From Patiria miniata (taxonomy: Eukaryota > Echinodermata > Asteroidea > Valvatida > Asterinidae), in contig NW_024037074.1 in assembly GCF_015706575.1 (NCBI RefSeq), positions 19,209,334-19,273,333 of the forward strand: 64,000 nucleotides of DNA, in the 5' to 3' direction. Shown piece by piece: positions 31,809-64,000 of this stretch (its first letter is position 1; the number at the start of each line of letters is the position of its first letter). The translations under genes and the position numbers were made by a program. Under the pieces are notes generated by a model, which was not told the origin of the DNA, searched no databases, and saw only the letters and a program-made list of their open reading frames with translations.

Positions 31809-33769
31809 TATTCCCTAAAGATCACTAGGTACTGACCCACGAATTCATCCCTCCAAATACCCTTATATGACTTCTCAGTCACTTATTTGTAAATGCTTTG
31901 AATAATTTGTACAAGTTTTACAAAAGAAATGTGATGGTACACTTACATGAAGCTAAAAGCTGTGTTGCCCTTTCATTGTGCATCAACGAATGTCAGACAT
32001 TCACATTTCATGCTGGTGACTTTTTGTACTGAAAAAAATGCAATCTTTTTAATGATTGAAAGAATAACGATGACAAAATCAATGCAAGTGCTATAGGTTT
32101 TTTTGGTTGCATTTAATCCGATCAGAATATGGAGGGAAAAGAAACGTTAAAAAAAGAAGACATTTTGAACATCACCAATCATGTCCCTTTGTAAGAGTGT
32201 TTCCAGAATTCAAACTTACTTGAAATCAGTGCTATCCAGAAGAGATCTTTTCCAAATCACAGATTAATTAAGTTTTCCAAGTGTAATTTAAACAATTTGT
32301 CTTCGTTTGTGTTCACCATAAAACTCATCTCCAAAAACGATCTTTCTCAAATCTAAAGATCTGTTTGTAACTTTAAAGTGTAATATTAACTTCGTTTTTA
32401 AGTTTGATAAATTTTTAAGTTTAATAATTAATTTGTGTATAACGTAGAGGTAAACGATTAGTTGCAACTGCCGAAACCAATAACCACGGAGTAAACTTAT
32501 GCCTGGGAAGAATATCGTGGATCTGCTTGTGAGCACAGAAATCTCATCAGCGCAGGAAGTATTTCCATCGAAAAAATCAGAAATCCAGTAAAAATGCAGT
32601 GGCATTCATGTTTTCTGGATACTGATTAATTCAGAGCTCAGAGAGCTTAGCTGCGAACTTCAAATTCGCTGTGTGAAATTTTGTGTTTACAAGTTCCATG
32701 ATTTTGGCCCTGCTTAATGTTGTCATATTTTATGGTTTTAAGGTATGGTACCAAAAGCCTAACTTCCTATATGATGGAAGCAATCCATTGGATCTGTCTT
32801 TGCTCATCACGGTATTGTCGCTTCTGAATTACGGCTACGGCTACGGCTACGGCTACGGCTGACGGTAACACAAGCATCCATGGGAAGTGGATTCAGCCGC
32901 TCCCATTGACCAATGCGTAATTGACAGCCGTAGCCAAGTAATTTTGGACGCGGCTTAGGGCTTAGAAGTTACTGTTACTTTAATAGCTGGCCATGTGAAT
33001 TGAGACTGAAGAAACAACTCTTCTATTTCTGGCTTTAGGTTATTTTGGTCAAATTTGATATAGTGTGCTATTAATTAACTAGGGACAAATTTGAGGGTAC
33101 ATGTATACCAAACACTAAGGAGCTATTCTTCTAGAAAAGTCTCTCTTTGATCTATTGAAACGAAAGTTTGGATAGTCGGAATGGAGTGGTCATGTGCTGC
33201 CTTGATTTTCATTCTACGAGGAAACAAATTCTAGATCGACAGAGTATCCTATTTATTTATTTGTATTTATTTTGTGTTAAGTAACTTTTGGGTGTGAACG
33301 TACTCAAGTTTGTCCCTAAAATTGTACTTCCTGGCTATTCGGTTTAAGTTTCAGCACTTTCTTGCATATTATTACACTTTCATGAAGTAACAATTCAAAA
33401 ATTTGAATATCACAAACTATATCCACTGCTAAATGTTGATGGCATTTATTACACTTTTACACAGAATTGTCACACTTATAATGCATATTTGACTCTTTAA
33501 CATTGAGATCATAGTTATTATAAGTAAGTTCAGCACAAATAGGTTTAAAATGTATACCATAAAAGTAATGCGAAAACATGATTTTAAAGTATCAACACTT
33601 TAGCATTCACCATTTTCAGAAGTATAAACTTGTTGGGTATTTGCCTGGGTTAAATGTCTGTCTGAAAAAAGGTTGGCGAAAAGCTCAGAAACACCCAGCA
33701 AAAGTGTGAAAAAGTAAACTAAGTGGATTTCACTGCATACCTTCAGCATCACCGTTGGTGAAATGGTTA
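31809..33769. other. Intergenic, no gene seen
   Basis: AT-rich. Holds the TACGGC hexamer repeat at 32830-32861 and an inverted partner GCCGTAGCC at about 32925. No supported exon. Confidence 0.5.
32830..32861. repeat. (TACGGC)n hexamer repeat
   Basis: Five perfect or near-perfect TACGGC units. A diverged relative lies near 51290. Confidence 0.85.
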
Positions 33770-33993
33770 TTAACCCTAACTCCCTATCATGATTTACTAG
33801 GAACCATACCCATCCTGGCAAATTCCAACACCATATTGGAAACTGTGCACACATATTTCTGACTTTGGTTCTTGGAGGTGTGCCAACCCAATGTAAAAGA
33901 CTGTCAGTTTAGGGGTACTGTACCCATCCAGACAGATTCCAACAAAACATGCTGTTGCATGGAGTTTGATGGGTTGAGTTCTGTTAGGGTTAA
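33770..33993 (+). mobile_element. TTAA-flanked element, family D2, copy 1
   Basis: 224 bp from TTAACCCTAACTCCCTATCA to CTGTTAGGGTTAA. The interior has CATACCCATCCTGGCAAATT and ACCCATCCAGACAGATTCCA, two diverged subrepeats. Confidence 0.75.
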
Positions 33994-36184
33994 TATGCAA
34001 CATTTGTTTATTTGCGTTGAACCAGACTTTAGGTATAGTAATCAGATGTCAAAAATCAAGCGGTTTATAATGTGGCCACTATTTGGCCAAGGTTGCCTTC
34101 GGTAAAAAACAACTAAAAAATAAAAAAACTACAAAATTAAGCTGTGAAATGCATACATCTTGTTAGTAATTAAAGGCCAAAATTTATTCACTGAAAAAAC
34201 ATGAGCATAGATCTTGTGACACAAACAAAAATCATGTCTAAATTTTTCACACCATCGTATGTAGTAAAATGTCCATGGCTGTAATATTGTGTGGTTCGGT
34301 GCAAACCACGATGCTATTCAAGTGTTGAATCATGCTACTTTAAAAACAAACAAACGTGTACATAGAAAATAGCGATTGCAAGTTTCGTATGTTTCGTTTC
34401 GTTTTTGTTTTTCACGTTGTACGTTTGATATAGTGGAAGCCAGTGCTGGGATTGTGCACAGCATTATGTATGATAGATCGCATTAATTTATTGAGCTGTT
34501 GTTCAGCGGACATGATCACATTCAATGTGAAAAAGAGTCCTCGGCTTTGATTATAAGCTTATAATCGGGAGCGTGTACATATAGAGGAGATAAAACATTT
34601 TACATTGTGTGCATGTCGTCTTCAACATCACACGGGCCATTTTTAGAGAGTTTCCGGGTGGATTTAAAGAAACGCTTAGCTGGAATAGATTTTGCCAGAA
34701 GTATGTTTCTGCTTTCCAGTAAGAATTGCAAGGTTCAAAATCAAAAGTTGTATCCGGTTGCGAAGCAAGATGTTCGGAATGTAAGATTTACAAAAAAATA
34801 ATAAAAATAAAAAAGATTTCAAATTAATTTTTTTTTTTTTTTTAAAGGGACGACATTCACATATCTGCTTGGTAGCTTTCTAAATTTGGCCTACGCTGCT
34901 AATTTCAAATGATTAGATTATTTCAATGTGCTATTTTTGTATAAAGACACGACATCATTTTTTGTGTGATTGCTTCCTGGCAAACGTTTCTACATGTATG
35001 GAATATGGAATCATATAGCATTCATGTATATACCGAGTTGACATCATAAACACAATGTAATTTCATGAAAATGTAAGCTTCTTTGTCTCTTTTATTTGGT
35101 GTTCAAGAAAATGGATTCCTCGCCCAGGCCCACTTCTTCCCGTTTGAAGATTTAATGGAGATAATTTTAGAACCATTCAGAATTTAGTCAGTGGGCTTGT
35201 TGGGCCCATAAGCACTCTTTGAAACTCTCTGGATCACTTCAACAAGTTCAAAACTGCTTGATGCAATTTTTTTTTCTGACCCTTTTATGGGCGGGGACAT
35301 GCCATACAAAATAGGTGGCTTTGTGTGCAAAAAACCCTGATTCAGACAATTTCACTTTTTTGGCCTACTGGTAGACATCCAAGTGCTACATGTACATCAC
35401 GAGAATAAAAATCCAGAATTCTGCCTCTTTTGGGGTGGGGCCACATTTTATATCAGTGGGGGACAAACGTTGTTAGAAAATCTAGCTGTAACGGGTAATC
35501 TTGGTGTGGTTTTTCCCATCCAGTATATTGAGTGGGGGTGGACAGAATATTTACATATCAAATCATAAATTTGTTGTTCCGTTTGGGGGCGTGTCACAAT
35601 TTTTTTCATAAAAAAGGGGGCACATCTTGCATATGAAAAAAAAAAAAATCTAACTGAAATTTTGAATTTTTTTTAAAAAGACTTTAAATAAACAAACCTA
35701 CAATTTGAAACTTTGCTTGATAAATTACTGCTTAGATAAAATTGACATGGGCGGGACTTGTACTAGTATGTTGTAATTTCATTTTGTCCCCACCCCCAAA
35801 TTGTGAAAGGTGTCCCGCCCCCCGAAGAGAAAATTTGTCCAAAACTGTGTTTCAACATGTTATTTGAAATTCAATTTTTTATCTGCTGCAAAAAGTCTTG
35901 ATAATTAAAGGCCTCTCCTTTTTGAGTTTATTTCGCGAACACTGGTTGGGGAAATGGTAAGCCTACTCATGGAGGAAAAACAACAAGTGTCTATTCTTCA
36001 TTTAATCATCAGCTGAAAAAAACAATACTCGGAAAACGTTCGTCTGGGGTTGGAAAGTGTTTCATGAATAATCCCTGAAATTTTCAAAGAATGTACCCGA
36101 AATTCAATATGGGAGATTATTTTTGACCATGAGTGCTTCCTCTAGTGGAAAAAAACACTTTGCTATGTGCTCATAGCGATTATG
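33994..36184. other. Intergenic, no gene seen
   Basis: AT-rich. A 64-codon frame at 34607-34801 has a coding-like look in its first half but no recognised family. Poly-T/A runs at about 34828-34845 and 35636-35648. Confidence 0.45.
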
Positions 36185-36494
36185 TGGTGTAGAAAAAAAA
36201 ATCGCCGTCGGTACGGTGCGTCTGGCGCTAGCTGCGCTTGTGTACTGTTGAAAGAGGGCGCTGTGACCAATTTTAATTTACCATAGTTGTCACATGTCTC
36301 ATAAAATAAAATAATCACAAAAAGTTCAAACAAAGATAATTTTGTAAATTAAAAAATGAAATAGTGTTTATTATTAAATGTTTGTTTTTAATGCTCTCTT
36401 TTCAGTGATATTTTGATTAAATTTATAATCCATTTAAAAGATTTGAGATGAATTGAAGCAGCAACTGCTGACTACGGTAAAAATGTGTACAAAG
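36185..36494 (+). promoter_or_regulatory. Candidate SMARCC promoter / 5' UTR
   Basis: A CpG-richer patch at about 36200-36265 (GGTACGGTGCGTCTGGCGCT, then GAGGGCGCTG) precedes the start exon by 230 bp within otherwise AT-rich DNA. The start site itself is not visible. Confidence 0.25.
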
Positions 36495-63703
<27,209 letters not shown>

Positions 63704-63779
63704 GTCAGACGTCTGCGTCATCTATCCCTATTCATACTGATCCTTATGGCCAAGGCCCAATGTCATGTAGCTACTGAGG

Positions 63780-63836
63780 GGAGGGGGGGGGGGGGGACGC
63801 ACTGGGGTGGGGGAGGGGTGGGGGAGGGGGGTTGTC
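63780..63836. repeat. G-run tract
   Basis: GAGGGGAGGGGGGGGG-type sequence after exon 24; simple repeat with G-quadruplex potential. Confidence 0.7.
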
Positions 63837-63911
63837 TTGACCCTGGATCACGATACCTTGAACTTAACATTTTCCTCCTCTTTTATTCCCAGTACCTGCT
63901 TACATGCCTGA

Positions 63912-64000
63912 TTAACCCTCCTATGCAAACTTATATTCTGTGCAAAATCGTCCTTTCAGTCAAAATCAATCAAGTGACTATTTTCAACAGTTTAGAGCTC
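63912..64000 (+). mobile_element. MITE family C, copy 3 (cut by window edge)
   Basis: TTAACCCTCCTATGCAAAC and the following 70 bases match 24695-24780 closely; continues beyond the window. Confidence 0.8.

Noticed and set aside
34607..34801. Possible first exon (64 codons) of an unknown gene
   Set aside because: Short, no recognised family, the donor-like CAG-TAAGAA lacks GT at the expected place, and there is no downstream partner exon.
36483..36494. Upstream in-frame ATG as the SMARCC start
   Set aside because: Would add MCTK only. The ATG at 36495 has the better context, but the choice is not certain.

Overview
This is animal nuclear DNA: AT-rich, mostly non-coding, with short GC-richer exons bounded by consensus GT/AG splice sites and many dispersed repeats. 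Two protein-coding genes can be reconstructed exon by exon, both on the plus strand. Their closest recalled relatives are bilaterian and look vertebrate-like. The repeat texture suggests a marine invertebrate deuterostome, with an echinoderm as my best guess, but the sequence alone does not prove the taxon.

Layout. 1-11.2 kb: no recognisable gene; MITE-like and tRNA-derived repeats. 11,387-29,388: a complete FBXL2/FBXL20-type gene (F-box, leucine-rich repeats, C-terminal prenylation box) in 14 coding exons; they join without a frame error into 426 codons plus a stop. 29.4-36.5 kb: intergenic, with a pogo/Tigger-like MITE, a TA-flanked foldback MITE and an orphan CpG-rich segment carrying a perfect NRF1 site. 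36,495-63,703 and beyond the right edge: a SMARCC1/2-type (BAF155/BAF170, Moira, Swi3) chromatin-remodelling subunit; 24 coding exons give 1179 codons, and the proline-rich C-terminal tail lies outside the window.

The two products are not expected to act in one pathway. One is a substrate receptor of an SCF ubiquitin ligase, the other the scaffold of SWI/SNF (BAF) complexes.

The most unusual structure is that each gene carries a tandem array grown from the 3' end of one of its own exons together with its splice donor. In the FBXL gene four extra copies (about 134-141 bp period) of the exon 7 3' end plus donor plus a G-rich tract follow the real donor. In the SMARCC gene a 102-bp unit after exon 19 creates two or three in-frame 9-nt candidate micro-exons flanked by AG and GT. 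The second theme is at least four non-autonomous element families whose ends all lie in TTAA, some with telomere-like TTAACCCTAAC termini.
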